Positions 1 through 9,075 of a stretch of DNA of 64,000 bases are shown here, piece by piece (the first letter of the stretch is position 1; each line of letters starts with the position of its first letter). Below the pieces are notes generated by a model, which saw nothing but the letters and a program-made list of their open reading frames with translations, did no database searches and had not been told where the DNA came from. Source of the stretch: Nitratireductor kimnyeongensis (lineage in GTDB: Bacteria > Pseudomonadota > Alphaproteobacteria > Rhizobiales > Rhizobiaceae); the NCBI RefSeq assembly GCF_019891395.1, contig NZ_CP078143.1, positions 2,679,001 to 2,743,000 on the forward strand. Reading direction: 5' to 3'. Position numbers and translations under genes: made by a program.

Positions 1-750
1 AACGGAACGATCAAGCTTCTCGAATGGGCCGTGGAGCGTGGCGAAAAATGGGACGCCTCGATCGTTGGCGAACCCACCAATCCCGACAGGCTCGGCGACA
101 TGATCAAGATCGGCCGGCGTGGTTCGCTCACCGGTCGCATCACCGTCAATGGCCGTCAGGGGCACGTTGCCTATCCGCACCGGGCGGACAATCCAGTGCC
201 GGGCCTCATGCAATTGCTTGAAGCGCTGCTTGAGACCCCCTTCGACGAAGGCACGGCCGATTTTCAGCCGAGCAATCTGGAAGTCACCACGGTCGATGTG
301 GGCAACACCGCCACCAATGTCATCCCGGCCAGGGCCACGGCGGTTTTCAATATCCGCTTCAACGACACGTGGAGCGTGGAAAGCCTGCAAGCCGAAATTC
401 ATAACCGTCTCGACCGTGCGGCAGAGGAAAATCGTCTGCGCAAGGGCATCGACCAGCCGGTCGATTTCGATATCGACTGGCTTGGCCGCCCGAGCCCCGT
501 TTTCCTGACGCGCGACGAAAAACTGGTTGAAACCCTGTCGGCTTCGGTCGAGTCGGTGGTCGGCTCGCGTCCACAACTCTCCACCTCCGGCGGCACATCG
601 GATGCGCGTTTCATTAAGGATTACTGTCCTGTGGTGGAGTTCGGCCTCGTCGGCCAGACCATGCACATGGTCGATGAGCGGGTGGCGCTGTCTGACCTCG
701 AAACCCTGACGCAGATCTATCTGCGTTTCCTAGAAGATTGGTTTGGCTGA
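1..750 (+). CDS. dapE: Succinyl-diaminopimelate desuccinylase, C-terminal part (5' end outside window)
   Basis: The open frame runs in from the left edge and stops at 748-750, so about 249 C-terminal codons of a roughly 375-400 residue enzyme are present. It is an M20 dinuclear zinc hydrolase that removes succinate from N-succinyl-LL-diaminopimelate in lysine and peptidoglycan synthesis. Visible signatures are the metal-ligand stretch IVGEPTNP near the start, the dimerisation-domain opening with [12 protein letters not shown], the glycine-rich [11 protein letters not shown] segment and the terminal metal-binding [10 protein letters not shown]. All are in the usual DapE order. The next gene starts two bases after the stop, so the two are probably co-transcribed. 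The start codon cannot be seen. Confidence 0.93.
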   Translation, partial: NGTIKLLEWAVERGEKWDASIVGEPTNPDRLGDMIKIGRRGSLTGRITVNGRQGHVAYPHRADNPVPGLMQLLEALLETPFDEGTADFQPSNLEVTTVDVGNTATNVIPARATAVFNIRFNDTWSVESLQAEIHNRLDRAAEENRLRKGIDQPVDFDIDWLGRPSPVFLTRDEKLVETLSASVESVVGSRPQLSTSGGTSDARFIKDYCPVVEFGLVGQTMHMVDERVALSDLETLTQIYLRFLEDWFG

Positions 751-752
751 CG

Positions 753-1346
753 ATGCCTTCATTCGCCGAGATCCAGCAATATCTTGCCGGTGTTTGGCGC
801 TTGATGATGGGGCGGTCTGAAGGCCTTCGCCTGCTTGATCTGTCGGCGGACGGTTTCTGGAATTCGTTCTTCGCTATCCTTGTTGCCTTTCCGCCCATGG
901 TGGTGGGGTGGGCGGCGATCTCAAATGAATTGGCGGGCATCGAAATCTTCACCTCCCGCTTCTCGCTGTTCACGCGGTTGATGTTGACGGACCTGGCCAC
1001 CTGGATTCTGCCCTATGCTATCCTAGCGCTTGCAGCGCGTCCGGCCGGCATTGCCGATCGGTTTGTGCACTACGTCATTGCAAACAACTGGGCGTCCGCG
1101 CTGTTTGCCTGGGTAACACTCCCGGCTATGCTCATGCGGCTGCTGTTTCCCGAGGCTGCGGATCTTGCAAATCTCGTCACCTTCCTGATCTTCCTTGCGA
1201 CGATGGTGCTTTCTTGGCGGCTTACAAATGCCGCCATCGGCAAAGGACCAGTTGTCGCTACAGCTGTCTTCGCAGCCATGTTTGCCGCTTCGCTCGCTAT
1301 TCTGTTCACGTTCGAAGGACTGCTCGGGCTCACGCGTGCCGGATAG
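753..1346 (+). CDS. Conserved integral membrane protein, function unknown
   Basis: This is a protein of 197 residues starting at the ATG two bases after the dapE stop; an in-frame TTG at 738 is a less likely start because it lies inside dapE. The sequence is strongly hydrophobic, with about four or five membrane segments (roughly residues 33-55, 70-90, 105-125, 135-155 and 170-190) and no catalytic motif I recognise. A membrane protein of this size between dapE and truA is common in Hyphomicrobiales, which suggests a conserved core gene. I assign no function. It converges with truA across a 39-bp gap. Confidence 0.75.
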   Translation: MPSFAEIQQYLAGVWRLMMGRSEGLRLLDLSADGFWNSFFAILVAFPPMVVGWAAISNELAGIEIFTSRFSLFTRLMLTDLATWILPYAILALAARPAGIADRFVHYVIANNWASALFAWVTLPAMLMRLLFPEAADLANLVTFLIFLATMVLSWRLTNAAIGKGPVVATAVFAAMFAASLAILFTFEGLLGLTRAG

Positions 1347-1385
1347 GCGAAGCTGGCAGCGGCTCGCGGTCAAGCCACGGGCGGA

Positions 1386-2129
1386 TCAATAATCCACACG
1401 CGTCAGGTAAAGCCCGTGCGGCGGAGCGACCGGACCGCATGCCTTGCGGTCGCGGGCTTCGAGCGCCCGGGTCACGTCGTCGGCGCTCCAGCCGCCTTCG
1501 CCCACCCGCTTCAGCGTGCCTGCAAAGGAGCGCACCTGATTGTGCAGAAAGGAACGGGCCGAGGCGCGGATTTCCACGAATTCGCCGTTGCGCGTTACTT
1601 CCAGCTTTTCCAGTGTCTTGATCGGACTTTTTGCCTGACACTGAGCGGCGCGGAACGTTGTGAAATCATGGGTTCCCACCAGCCGCTGCGCCGCCTCGTG
1701 CATGGCTTCCGCATCGAGCGGTGCCGCCACATGCCAGGCATGGGCGCGGTCAACGGTCAGGGGCGGGCGGCGGTTGTGAATGCGGTAGAGATAGTGCCGG
1801 GCTTTTGCGGAAAACCGCGCGTCGAAATCATCGGGCACCTGCGCGGCCTCGATCACGGCCACCGTTTGCTCGGCCATTGCAAGATGCGCATTGATTGCGT
1901 TCTGCACGGTCCGCGCAGACCATTCACGCGAGAGGTTGAAGTGGGCCACCTGCGCCAACGCATGAACCCCAGTGTCGGTGCGCCCTGCTCCGAAAAGCGT
2001 CACCGCCTCACCGGAAAAGGCGGCAATGGCATTCTCAATTGCCGCCTGCACCGAATGGTGTGTGGCCTGCCGCTGCCAGCCGAAATAGGGTCCGCCATCA
2101 TACTCGATGTCGATGCGGAAGCGCGCCAT
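1386..2129 (-). CDS. truA: tRNA pseudouridine(38-40) synthase TruA
   Basis: A 247-residue protein that converts uridines 38-40 of the tRNA anticodon stem to pseudouridine. The N-terminus has the family's [14 protein letters not shown] stretch. The catalytic aspartate is D52 in [12 protein letters not shown], equivalent to E. coli D60. Length matches the family. I chose the ATG at 2129; a TTG at 2135 overlaps the previous stop but adds only two residues before the conserved start. It is the last gene of a minus-strand cluster def, fmt, GNAT, truA. Confidence 0.96.
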   Translation of the reverse strand: MARFRIDIEYDGGPYFGWQRQATHHSVQAAIENAIAAFSGEAVTLFGAGRTDTGVHALAQVAHFNLSREWSARTVQNAINAHLAMAEQTVAVIEAAQVPDDFDARFSAKARHYLYRIHNRRPPLTVDRAHAWHVAAPLDAEAMHEAAQRLVGTHDFTTFRAAQCQAKSPIKTLEKLEVTRNGEFVEIRASARSFLHNQVRSFAGTLKRVGEGGWSADDVTRALEARDRKACGPVAPPHGLYLTRVDY

Positions 2130-2131
2130 CG

Positions 2132-2635
2132 TCAAAGCCTGCCAAAGGCTGAAGCATAAACGAGTTTTCCTGTGCTGGGTGCGTCATCACCCCAGCGCAC
2201 GGCTTGCAGCGCCTCGCACTGATACGCGCTCTCGAATTTTGCTGCATCTTCATGCCGATAGCCGAAGCGGCCATAATAAGCGGGCTCGCCCAGGACAACA
2301 GATAGTGTTTCGCCGGTGTTGATCAAATGCCGATGGGCCTCCTCGACAAGCCGCGCAGCAATACCTTGCCGCTGATGGGCAGGTGAAACGGCAAGCGGGG
2401 CTAGTGCCACGGCGGGATAGCGGGCGTCGCCGATCACCACATGAAGGCGCGAGAAGAGCACATGACCGCACACCACGCCTTCGGTTTCAGCCACGAGCGA
2501 TAGAACCACGTCTCCATCGGCACGCAGCGACTGAACAAGGCCTGCTTCACCATCGCCATCAAAGGCGGCAAGCAGCAGGGTATGGATCGCGTCGCGGTCG
2601 CCTTCAGTCTCAGGTCGTATATGCAATGCGCTCAT
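2132..2635 (-). CDS. GNAT-family N-acetyltransferase (YhbS-like)
   Basis: A 167-residue acetyltransferase of the GNAT fold. The acetyl-CoA binding loop is visible as [19 protein letters not shown] around residues 90-108. The later [14 protein letters not shown] motif is characteristic of the COG3153/YhbS group. The substrate is unknown. The start overlaps the fmt stop by ATGA and the stop nearly touches truA, so it is translationally coupled inside the fmt-truA cluster. Its placement with tRNA-modification and formylation genes does not define a substrate. Confidence 0.88.
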   Translation of the reverse strand: MSALHIRPETEGDRDAIHTLLLAAFDGDGEAGLVQSLRADGDVVLSLVAETEGVVCGHVLFSRLHVVIGDARYPAVALAPLAVSPAHQRQGIAARLVEEAHRHLINTGETLSVVLGEPAYYGRFGYRHEDAAKFESAYQCEALQAVRWGDDAPSTGKLVYASAFGRL

Positions 2636-3567
2636 GGAAGCACGGTTCCTTTCTTAAGCTTTGCGCCGCGGAGGAATTCGACGGCCTGCATGGGTTTGCC
2701 ACCGGCGCGCTGTATTTCGGTCAGTCGTACCGCGCCTTGGCCGCAGGCGATCTTCAAGGCCTCGTCCAGCACTTCGCCGGGGGTGCCTTTGCCCTCCGCG
2801 CGTTGTGACCGTATAAGTTTGACGCGTTCGGGCTTGCCGCCAAACGAGATTTCGCACCAGGCACCGGGAAAGGGCGAAAGCCCGCGAATGTGGTCGTGAA
2901 CCGAGCGGGAGGTGCGCATCCAGTCAACGCGGGTCTCGGCCTTCAGGATCTTCTTGGCATAGGTCGCGCCTTCACCCGGTTGTGGTGTCAGCGTCAATGA
3001 ACCCTTTTCGAGCGCTTCCATGGCCTCGACTATCAGGTCAGCACCTGCATCCTTCAGTACATCATGAAGTTCACCGCCGGTCATGTCGGGCGTGATGGCC
3101 ACGCGTGTCGTCATCGCGACGGGACCGGTGTCGAGCCCTTCGTCCATCTTCATAACCATCATGCCGGTCTCGGTATCGCCGTCCATGATCGCGCGTTGGA
3201 TGGGGGCAGCCCCTCGCCAGCGGGGGAGAAGCGAGGCGTGTCCGTTGAAGCAGCCAAGCTGGGTACCGTCCAGAATGGGCTTTGGAAGTAGAAGTCCGTA
3301 AGCCACCACGATGGCGGCGTCGGCTTCAAGCGCTGCAAACGCAGCCTGCTCGTCCTCGCCCTTGAGCGATTTCGGGGTTCGCACTTCGATGCCGAGCGAT
3401 TCTGCGGCCTGATGAACCGGAGATTTGGTGAGCTCCAGTCCTCGCCTTCCGGCAGGTCGCGGCGGCTGCGAGTAGACGGCGACGATTTCGTGTCCTACCT
3501 CAGCCAGCGCCCGAAGAGTGGCAACGGAAAAATCCGGAGTACCCATGAAGATGAGACGAAGTGCCAT
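2632..3567 (-). CDS. fmt: Methionyl-tRNA formyltransferase
   Basis: A 311-residue enzyme that transfers a formyl group from 10-formyltetrahydrofolate to initiator methionyl-tRNA. The N-terminal formyltransferase domain opens with [15 protein letters not shown] and carries [18 protein letters not shown], the folate-binding and catalytic Asn/His region. The catalytic aspartate lies in [12 protein letters not shown]-terminal OB-like tRNA-binding domain follows and ends in the conserved GAKLKKG region. It lies 123 bp downstream of def, which removes the same formyl group, and overlaps the GNAT gene by four bases. Confidence 0.97.
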   Translation of the reverse strand: MALRLIFMGTPDFSVATLRALAEVGHEIVAVYSQPPRPAGRRGLELTKSPVHQAAESLGIEVRTPKSLKGEDEQAAFAALEADAAIVVAYGLLLPKPILDGTQLGCFNGHASLLPRWRGAAPIQRAIMDGDTETGMMVMKMDEGLDTGPVAMTTRVAITPDMTGGELHDVLKDAGADLIVEAMEALEKGSLTLTPQPGEGATYAKKILKAETRVDWMRTSRSVHDHIRGLSPFPGAWCEISFGGKPERVKLIRSQRAEGKGTPGEVLDEALKIACGQGAVRLTEIQRAGGKPMQAVEFLRGAKLKKGTVLP

Positions 3568-3690
3568 GCAGCGTGTCCGATGCGTTCAGTCAGTCAAACG
3601 AGCGCACCCGCGCTCCTGCGGTGCTTGAAGCGGATTTATCCGCTTCCGGTCAAGCCCCGCAGCGCCAATTGCCTCACATGGGCAGATTGG

Positions 3691-4221
3691 TCAGCCGACC
3701 ATGCGCGCGGGCGGGCGGTCCTTGGCGAGTTTCTTGAACTTGCGCACCACCATGTCGCGCTTGAGTTTCGACAGATAATCGATGAACAGAACACCGTTCA
3801 GATGGTCGATCTCGTGCTGCAGGCAGGTAGCGAGAAGGCCGTCGGCTTCCACGGTCTGCTGCTTGCCGTCCAGATCGAGATAGTTGACCGTGACACCTGC
3901 AGGCCGCTCCACTTCCGCGTAGTAATCGGGGATGGAAAGGCATCCTTCCTCATGCACATTGCGCGCATCGGAACTGGCCACGATCTCGGGATTGATCACC
4001 ACCATGGGCGCAGGCTCTTCGTCCTTTTCCGAAACGTCGATCACCAGCATGCGCAAGGGTTCGCCCACCTGAACGGCGGCAAGGCCAATGCCTGGCGCGT
4101 CATACATGGTTGCCAGCATGTCGTCGGCAAACGTTCGTAACTGATCATCGAAGCGCTCGACCGGTCTGGAGGTCTCGCGCAGGATCGGGTCGGGAAGAAG
4201 GACTAGCGGTTTAATCGTCAT
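3691..4221 (-). CDS. def: Peptide deformylase
   Basis: A 176-residue Fe/Zn hydrolase that removes the N-formyl group from nascent proteins. All three family motifs are present: [10 protein letters not shown] (residues 45-53), EEGCLSIP with metal ligand C94, and QHEIDHLNG with H136, E137 and H140. I start it at the ATG at 4221 ([16 protein letters not shown]); the longer frame upstream adds residues with no family similarity. It is first in the minus-strand def-fmt-GNAT-truA group and diverges from rmuC. Confidence 0.96.
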   Translation of the reverse strand: MTIKPLVLLPDPILRETSRPVERFDDQLRTFADDMLATMYDAPGIGLAAVQVGEPLRMLVIDVSEKDEEPAPMVVINPEIVASSDARNVHEEGCLSIPDYYAEVERPAGVTVNYLDLDGKQQTVEADGLLATCLQHEIDHLNGVLFIDYLSKLKRDMVVRKFKKLAKDRPPARMVG

Positions 4222-4319
4222 GGCGTTCAGGTAAGCCCTGCCTGTGAGAACGTCAATACAGAACACTTGTTCACGTTTTGGTCTTATGGAGGCATCACGA
4301 ATCGTCTAGAGTGCCGGCC

Positions 4320-5588
4320 ATGAACGAGATGTCCGATATTTTTTCAACGCCCGTGGCGCAGCTCGGTGCCAGCACGCTCACGCTTGGCCAGCTTCTTCTG
4401 GCCGTCGGTTTCCTGCTTTTTGTCCTGATGATCGCGCTGGTCGCTGGGCTTTGGCGCGCGGCGCGCGCGCGGGCGGTGGCCGCGGCAGAGGCTGCCCAGC
4501 ACGCCCGCGATGCCGAGGCGCGCATGGCCGAACTCACCCGGGCGCAGGCCGAGCTTCAGGGGCGCATGGGCTCGATCGCCGAGGTGTTCGGAAGTCGGCA
4601 GGCGGAATTGACCAAGGCATTGTCGGAACGACTTGACGGCATGAGCTCGCGGCTCGGCCAGTCCATTACCGAACAGACCAAGTCGACGCATGAGAACCTT
4701 TCAAAGCTGCAGGAGCGGCTGGCGGTGATCGACACGGCTCAGAACAACATCCAGTCGCTCGCCGGTCAGGTGGTGCAGCTTCAGCAGATCCTCTCCAACA
4801 AGCAAACGCGCGGCGCCTTCGGCCAGTCGCGCATGGAGGCGATCATCGCCGACGGCCTGCCGCATACGACCTATGAGTTTCAGGCAACACTTTCCAATGG
4901 CAGCCGGCCCGACTGTGTCGTCAAGATGCCCAATGATGCGCCATCACTGGTGATCGATGCCAAGTTCCCGCTCGAAGCGTGGAATGCCATCCGCGCCGCA
5001 TCCGAAGGTGAGGGCGGTAGCCCCGAAGCCCGAAAAGCCGCAGAATCGGCGTTTCGCCGTGACGTGGAAGTGCACATCAAGGCGATCTCGGAGAAATATC
5101 TCCTGACCGGCGAGACGCAGGACACGGCCTTCATGTTCGTGCCATCGGAATCCATTTTCGCCGAGATCCACGAGAATTTCGAAAACCTTGTCCAGAGGGC
5201 GCATAGGGCCCGCGTGGTGATTGTTTCGCCGTCACTGCTCATGCTTTCGATCCAGGTCATTCAGGCCGTTCTCAAGGACACGCGCATGCGTGAGCAGGCG
5301 CATTTGATCCAGGCAGAGGTTGTGCGCCTGATGGAGGATGTCGGCCGGCTGGATGACAGGGTCCGCAAGCTGCAGACCCATTTCATGCAGGCGAACAAGG
5401 ACATCGACATGATCCTCACCTCGACCGACAAGGTCACCAAGCGCGGGGCGAAGATCGAGGCGCTGGAGCTGGGTGCCGGCGAGGCGGAGAAGTCCGGCGC
5501 TAGCGACAATCGCCTCGGGCCCAAGAAGTCGAATGACGATGGCGGACCGGGCTCCGGTCAGCTGCGGCTGCGCGTCGTCGATGAGTAG
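4320..5588 (+). CDS. rmuC: DNA recombination protein RmuC family
   Basis: A 422-residue protein with one N-terminal membrane helix (about residues 14-40), a long alanine/arginine/glutamate-rich coiled coil (about 45-150) and then the RmuC domain. That domain includes the PDCVVKMP and VIDAKFPLEAW stretches typical of a PD-(D/E)XK-like nuclease fold. Homologues limit inversions and rearrangements at short inverted repeats and have been linked to phage defence, but the biochemical activity is not well fixed. The ATG at 4320 puts the membrane helix at the right distance; upstream in-frame codons look non-coding. The stop TAG overlaps the left arm of the arsR palindrome. Confidence 0.92.
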   Translation: MNEMSDIFSTPVAQLGASTLTLGQLLLAVGFLLFVLMIALVAGLWRAARARAVAAAEAAQHARDAEARMAELTRAQAELQGRMGSIAEVFGSRQAELTKALSERLDGMSSRLGQSITEQTKSTHENLSKLQERLAVIDTAQNNIQSLAGQVVQLQQILSNKQTRGAFGQSRMEAIIADGLPHTTYEFQATLSNGSRPDCVVKMPNDAPSLVIDAKFPLEAWNAIRAASEGEGGSPEARKAAESAFRRDVEVHIKAISEKYLLTGETQDTAFMFVPSESIFAEIHENFENLVQRAHRARVVIVSPSLLMLSIQVIQAVLKDTRMREQAHLIQAEVVRLMEDVGRLDDRVRKLQTHFMQANKDIDMILTSTDKVTKRGAKIEALELGAGEAEKSGASDNRLGPKKSNDDGGPGSGQLRLRVVDE

Positions 5589-5607
5589 TTCGAATATTTT
5601 CGAACTA
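5586..5607. promoter_or_regulatory. Palindromic operator candidate for ArsR
   Basis: Perfect inverted repeat TAGTTCGAA / TTCGAACTA with a 4-bp spacer (TATT). It sits 40 bp before the arsR start and directly in front of a TTGACG hexamer at 5611-5616 that could be a -35 element. TTCGAA-centred half-sites of this kind are common ArsR/SmtB operators. Its position suggests that bound ArsR would block RNA polymerase. It overlaps the rmuC stop codon. No T-tract follows, so a terminator role is less likely. Confidence 0.6.
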
Positions 5608-5647
5608 GTGTTGACGATGTATTGGCGACGCATTAGGCCTTCGTGTC

Positions 5648-5962
5648 ATGGAACACGAAACAGCCTCCGGCCAGCTTGAAGCACTGGGCAATCCCATTCG
5701 GCTCCGTATCTACCGTATGCTGGTTCGTGCGGGCGAAGAGGGCATGGCCGTTGGCGGGCTTCAGGAGCGAGTGGCCATGCCGGCCTCCACGCTGTCGCAC
5801 CATTGCAAGAAGCTTCTGGAAACCGGCCTGATCACGCGCGAACGCCGCGGCACCACATTGATCTGCCGAGCGCACTACCCTGCCATGCACGCTTTGATCG
5901 GCTACTTGGCCGATGAATGCTGCGCTGACAGCGGCTCCAGTGCTTCCCGCGGAGAGCACTGA
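5648..5962 (+). CDS. ArsR/SmtB-family winged-helix repressor
   Basis: A 104-residue winged-helix regulator. The DNA-recognition helix is MPASTLSHHCKKLLETGL (about 44-61), followed by a beta wing. Cysteines are C53 inside the recognition helix, C73 and an adjacent pair C91-C92 in the C-terminal helix. The classical ArsR ELCVCDL metal site is absent, so the C-terminal Cys pair, perhaps with C53 or C73, is the likely sensing site. It is followed two bases later by an MFS transporter in the same operon. A palindrome upstream is the likely operator. Inducer (arsenical, metal or thiol stress) is inferred, not shown. Confidence 0.87.
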   Translation: MEHETASGQLEALGNPIRLRIYRMLVRAGEEGMAVGGLQERVAMPASTLSHHCKKLLETGLITRERRGTTLICRAHYPAMHALIGYLADECCADSGSSASRGEH

Positions 5963-5964
5963 TC

Positions 5965-7200
5965 ATGGCGCAAGCTTTGACCGCACAGCCTGGATATCGG
6001 CGTATGATCACGGCACTCGGCATTGCCCAAATCTGCTCGTGGGGCTCGATTTTCTACAGTTTTCCCTTGATCGCAGAAGCGATGCGAACTGATCTCGGCT
6101 GGTCCAAACCTCTGCTTTACGGCGGTGCGACGGCGGGGCTGGTGCTGGCCGCACTTGCAGCCTATCCCGTGGGTGCGGCGATCGACCGAGGGCAGGGTCG
6201 CTGGGTGATGAGTGGTGCGTCGCTCATGGCCGGGTTGCTCTATCTTCTCTGGTCTCAGGTTGACAGCATAGCCCTCTTCTACACCGTTGTTCCGCTACTT
6301 GGCGCACTGCAGGCGGCCACACTCTATGAACCGGCCTTCGCTGTGCTCGCCCGCCGCGTCGGCGCATTGGAGGCGCGGCGCGCAATCACCGCGCTCACGC
6401 TTTGGGGCGGCTTCGCCAGCACCGTGTTCGTGCCGCTGGTTCAATGGCTTATCGACATGCTCGACTGGCGCGGCGCGCTGGTGGTGCTCGGCGCCATCAA
6501 CGCCTTTGTCTGCGCCAGCCTCTATTTCGCGGTGATCGATCCATCAAAGGACAGGCCCGTGGAACCGGCAAAAGAAACCGGGAAGCCGGCCCTTGCCGGC
6601 CGCGCTGCCGTGTCCTGGGCCTTTCGCCAACCGGTTTTCTGGGCGCTGGTCCTTTTTCTCGTGCTTTATGCCGGGGTCTTTTCCAGCCTCAGTTTCCATC
6701 TTTATCCGCTGCTCCTGGAACGGGGGCTGACTGCTGGCGAAGTCGTCAGCATCGTGGCGGTCATTGGTCCGGCGCAGGTCGCGGGCCGCATAGCCATCTG
6801 GACTTTTGCTCCGGAAGCACCGGTGCGCCGCATCGGTGCGATCATGGTCGGCGTGTTCCCGCTGGTGCTCCTCGGCTACGCTTTCGCACCGCCGCAAATG
6901 TTTGTAATTGCTGCCATTGCCGCATTCTATGGTGCTGCCAATGGCATGATGACCATCGTGCGCGGGCTTGCCGTGCCGGAAATGCTGAGCCGCGAGGCCT
7001 ATGGCGCGATCAATGGCGCGCTGATCACCCCGTCCCGCATGGTGGAGGCGGTTGCACCTCTGGGCGTTGCCGCCTTGTGGGCGGCAAGCGGCGGTTATGA
7101 CCTCTATCTTTCGCTCGCCTTCGCGGCGACACTGGTCATGGTCGGTGCGTTCTGGACGGCCTCATTCATGGCGCGCCCAAAATTCCCGAAAACCGCCTGA
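5965..7200 (+). CDS. MFS transporter, arsR-linked efflux pump candidate
   Basis: A 411-residue major facilitator protein with twelve predicted membrane helices in two six-helix halves, separated by a polar loop near residues 190-210 (DPSKDRPVEPAKET). It starts two bases after the arsR stop, so it is almost certainly controlled by that repressor. MFS exporters next to arsR genes include arsenite/organoarsenical pumps such as ArsK of Agrobacterium. That function is possible here but I see no diagnostic residues for it. It converges with hisG. Confidence 0.85.
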   Translation: MAQALTAQPGYRRMITALGIAQICSWGSIFYSFPLIAEAMRTDLGWSKPLLYGGATAGLVLAALAAYPVGAAIDRGQGRWVMSGASLMAGLLYLLWSQVDSIALFYTVVPLLGALQAATLYEPAFAVLARRVGALEARRAITALTLWGGFASTVFVPLVQWLIDMLDWRGALVVLGAINAFVCASLYFAVIDPSKDRPVEPAKETGKPALAGRAAVSWAFRQPVFWALVLFLVLYAGVFSSLSFHLYPLLLERGLTAGEVVSIVAVIGPAQVAGRIAIWTFAPEAPVRRIGAIMVGVFPLVLLGYAFAPPQMFVIAAIAAFYGAANGMMTIVRGLAVPEMLSREAYGAINGALITPSRMVEAVAPLGVAALWAASGGYDLYLSLAFAATLVMVGAFWTASFMARPKFPKTA

Positions 7201-7220
7201 AACGGGAAAATTCCGTTTCA
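7198..7220. terminator. Hairpin between convergent MFS gene and hisG
   Basis: Perfect 8-bp stem TGAAACGG / CCGTTTCA with a 7-base loop; the left arm contains the MFS stop codon. The position between two converging genes fits transcription termination, but there is no strong T-tract on either strand, so it may be a weak or Rho-assisted terminator. Confidence 0.4.
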
Positions 7221-7267
7221 ATTCGCGGATTCTTCCGGAATTCCAGTCGAAATGGCCGAAAACGAAT

Positions 7268-7960
7268 CTAGCCTGAAAATCGCGCTGTCAAAGCTTCAAG
7301 CGCTGCCGCATCCCCCGCCGGTCGATCCCGGTGCGCGGTCACGAGACAGGCCTCGGAACGCAGGATGATACCATCGTCGAGCACCTTCAGATGGTTCGCC
7401 TCAAGCGTCGATCCGGTCGAGGTGATATCGACGATCACGTCGGCGGAGCCAGCCGCCGGCGCGCCTTCGGTCGCGCCGAGGCTTTCCACGATCCGATAGA
7501 CCTGAATGCCGTGCTTCTGAGAGAAGAACTGCTGGGTCAGCCGCCAGTATTTCGTGGCGATCCTTAGTCGGCGTCCATGCCGGTGACGAAAATCGGCGGC
7601 GACATCGTCAAGATCGGCCATGGTCGCCACGTCGAACCAGACCTGTGGCACCGCGACCACCACATCGGCGCGGCCAAAGCCCAGCCTTGCGGCAATCTCC
7701 ACCTTGCGCTCCCAATCGGGAATGGTTTCGCGGACGAGATCTTCGCCGGTGACGCCGAGGTCGACCGTGCCGCGCTCCAGTTCGCGGGCGATTTCGGATG
7801 CGGAAAGAAAGGCGATCTCGACACCGTCCACGCCTTCAAGCGTGGCGCGGTAACGCCGGTCGTTTTCCGGCAGGTGCACGGTGAGGCCGGCCTTTTCGAG
7901 CTGAGCCAGCGCGTTCTCCTTCAGACGACCCTTGGAAGGCAGGGCGAGGGTAATGCTCAT
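7268..7960 (-). CDS. hisG: ATP phosphoribosyltransferase catalytic subunit, short form
   Basis: A 230-residue short-form HisG that catalyses the first step of histidine synthesis, joining ATP and PRPP. The short form lacks the C-terminal regulatory domain and works only with HisZ. Recognisable segments are [14 protein letters not shown] at the start, the [11 protein letters not shown] region and the PRPP-binding [13 protein letters not shown] motif near residues 175-190. It overlaps the hisZ stop by four bases (ATGA), so expression is coupled to its partner. Confidence 0.96.
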   Translation of the reverse strand: MSITLALPSKGRLKENALAQLEKAGLTVHLPENDRRYRATLEGVDGVEIAFLSASEIARELERGTVDLGVTGEDLVRETIPDWERKVEIAARLGFGRADVVVAVPQVWFDVATMADLDDVAADFRHRHGRRLRIATKYWRLTQQFFSQKHGIQVYRIVESLGATEGAPAAGSADVIVDITSTGSTLEANHLKVLDDGIILRSEACLVTAHRDRPAGDAAALEALTARFSG

Positions 7961-9075
7961 GCCGCCGTCTCCTTCAGGTCTGCAACGCGATCGAGCCAGA
8001 TGGAAAAGCCGACGCCGGGAATGGGCGTCTCCGCCCCCAAAAGGGTCAGAAGTCGATCATAACGCCCACCACCGGCCAGAACTGTGCCCCTCGGAGAAGC
8101 GATCTCGAACACGAATCCTGTGTAATAATCGAGCGGACGGCCAAAGCCGGCATCATAGGTCAGCGCGTCGAGTGGCAAGCCCTCGCCAGAAATCCGTTCG
8201 GCGCGGGCAGAGAAGGTTTCGAGCGCGTCATCCAGGATGAGACCGTTTTCGGCGGCGAAGGCAGAAAGCTGCTCCTCCGCTTCGGCCAATGGTGTGCGCA
8301 TGGCGACGAATGCCTTCAGCGCGCTCATTGCCTCATCCGTCAAACGCACGCTGCGCAGTTCCGCCTTCTCGATCAGCCGCCGGGCGATCTCCTGCGGGGC
8401 ACGACCGGCAGAAGGAGAAATCCCGGTTTCGTCCATCACCGTTGCAATATGATCGGCAAGGGCTGCCTCATCACCACGCGCCACGAGCCCGGCAATGGCG
8501 CGCGGCAGGTTTGCGGCGGCCTGCGGGTTTGCCAGATCGTCGAGCGCGGCCTGCAGAAGCTTTTGCGAACCGAAGGCACGGGTCAGGCGCATCTGCCAGC
8601 CACGCGGCAGGCCGAGGGCCGAAAGCACCGCCTCGAACACGGCCTGATCGCCAAGCGTGACGGAGAGTGCGTGGCCCGGCAGAACACGCGTCAAAAGCGC
8701 ATGTGCATCGGCCAGAGAGCGCGCATCCGCGCCGGCGCGGTCGCTCGCGCCAAGATCTTCGATGCCCGCCTGAAAGAACTCGGCTCCGCCTTCGCGCTGC
8801 TGGCGGAAGACCTCGCCCAGATAGGCATAGCGCTGCGGCGTGGCGGCACGCTTTTCGATGTGGTCGCGACAGACGGGTATGGTGAATTCGGGTCTGAGGC
8901 AGAGATTGGCGCCGGTCTCGCTCTCCGTCAGGAAGATGCGGCGGCGCAGATCCTCGCCGGCCATGTCCAGAAACGGATCGGCGGGCTGGATGATGGCGAT
9001 GTCGGTCAGCTCCGCCTCGCGTTCGGCAAAGAGCGCGAAGATGTCGCCGGCGAAGTCGGGTGCACGCAGGGTCAT
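7957..9075 (-). CDS. hisZ: ATP phosphoribosyltransferase regulatory subunit
   Basis: A 372-residue paralogue of histidyl-tRNA synthetase that has lost aminoacylation activity and serves as the regulatory subunit of short HisG. The class II synthetase fold is visible in [12 protein letters not shown] (motif 2 region) and in the glycine-rich [20 protein letters not shown] and [13 protein letters not shown] stretches. I start it at the ATG at 9075, which overlaps the hisS stop; the frame upstream is the antisense-like hisS region. Gene order hisS-hisZ-hisG with double ATGA overlaps is typical of alphaproteobacteria. Confidence 0.95.
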   Translation of the reverse strand: MTLRAPDFAGDIFALFAEREAELTDIAIIQPADPFLDMAGEDLRRRIFLTESETGANLCLRPEFTIPVCRDHIEKRAATPQRYAYLGEVFRQQREGGAEFFQAGIEDLGASDRAGADARSLADAHALLTRVLPGHALSVTLGDQAVFEAVLSALGLPRGWQMRLTRAFGSQKLLQAALDDLANPQAAANLPRAIAGLVARGDEAALADHIATVMDETGISPSAGRAPQEIARRLIEKAELRSVRLTDEAMSALKAFVAMRTPLAEAEEQLSAFAAENGLILDDALETFSARAERISGEGLPLDALTYDAGFGRPLDYYTGFVFEIASPRGTVLAGGGRYDRLLTLLGAETPIPGVGFSIWLDRVADLKETAA

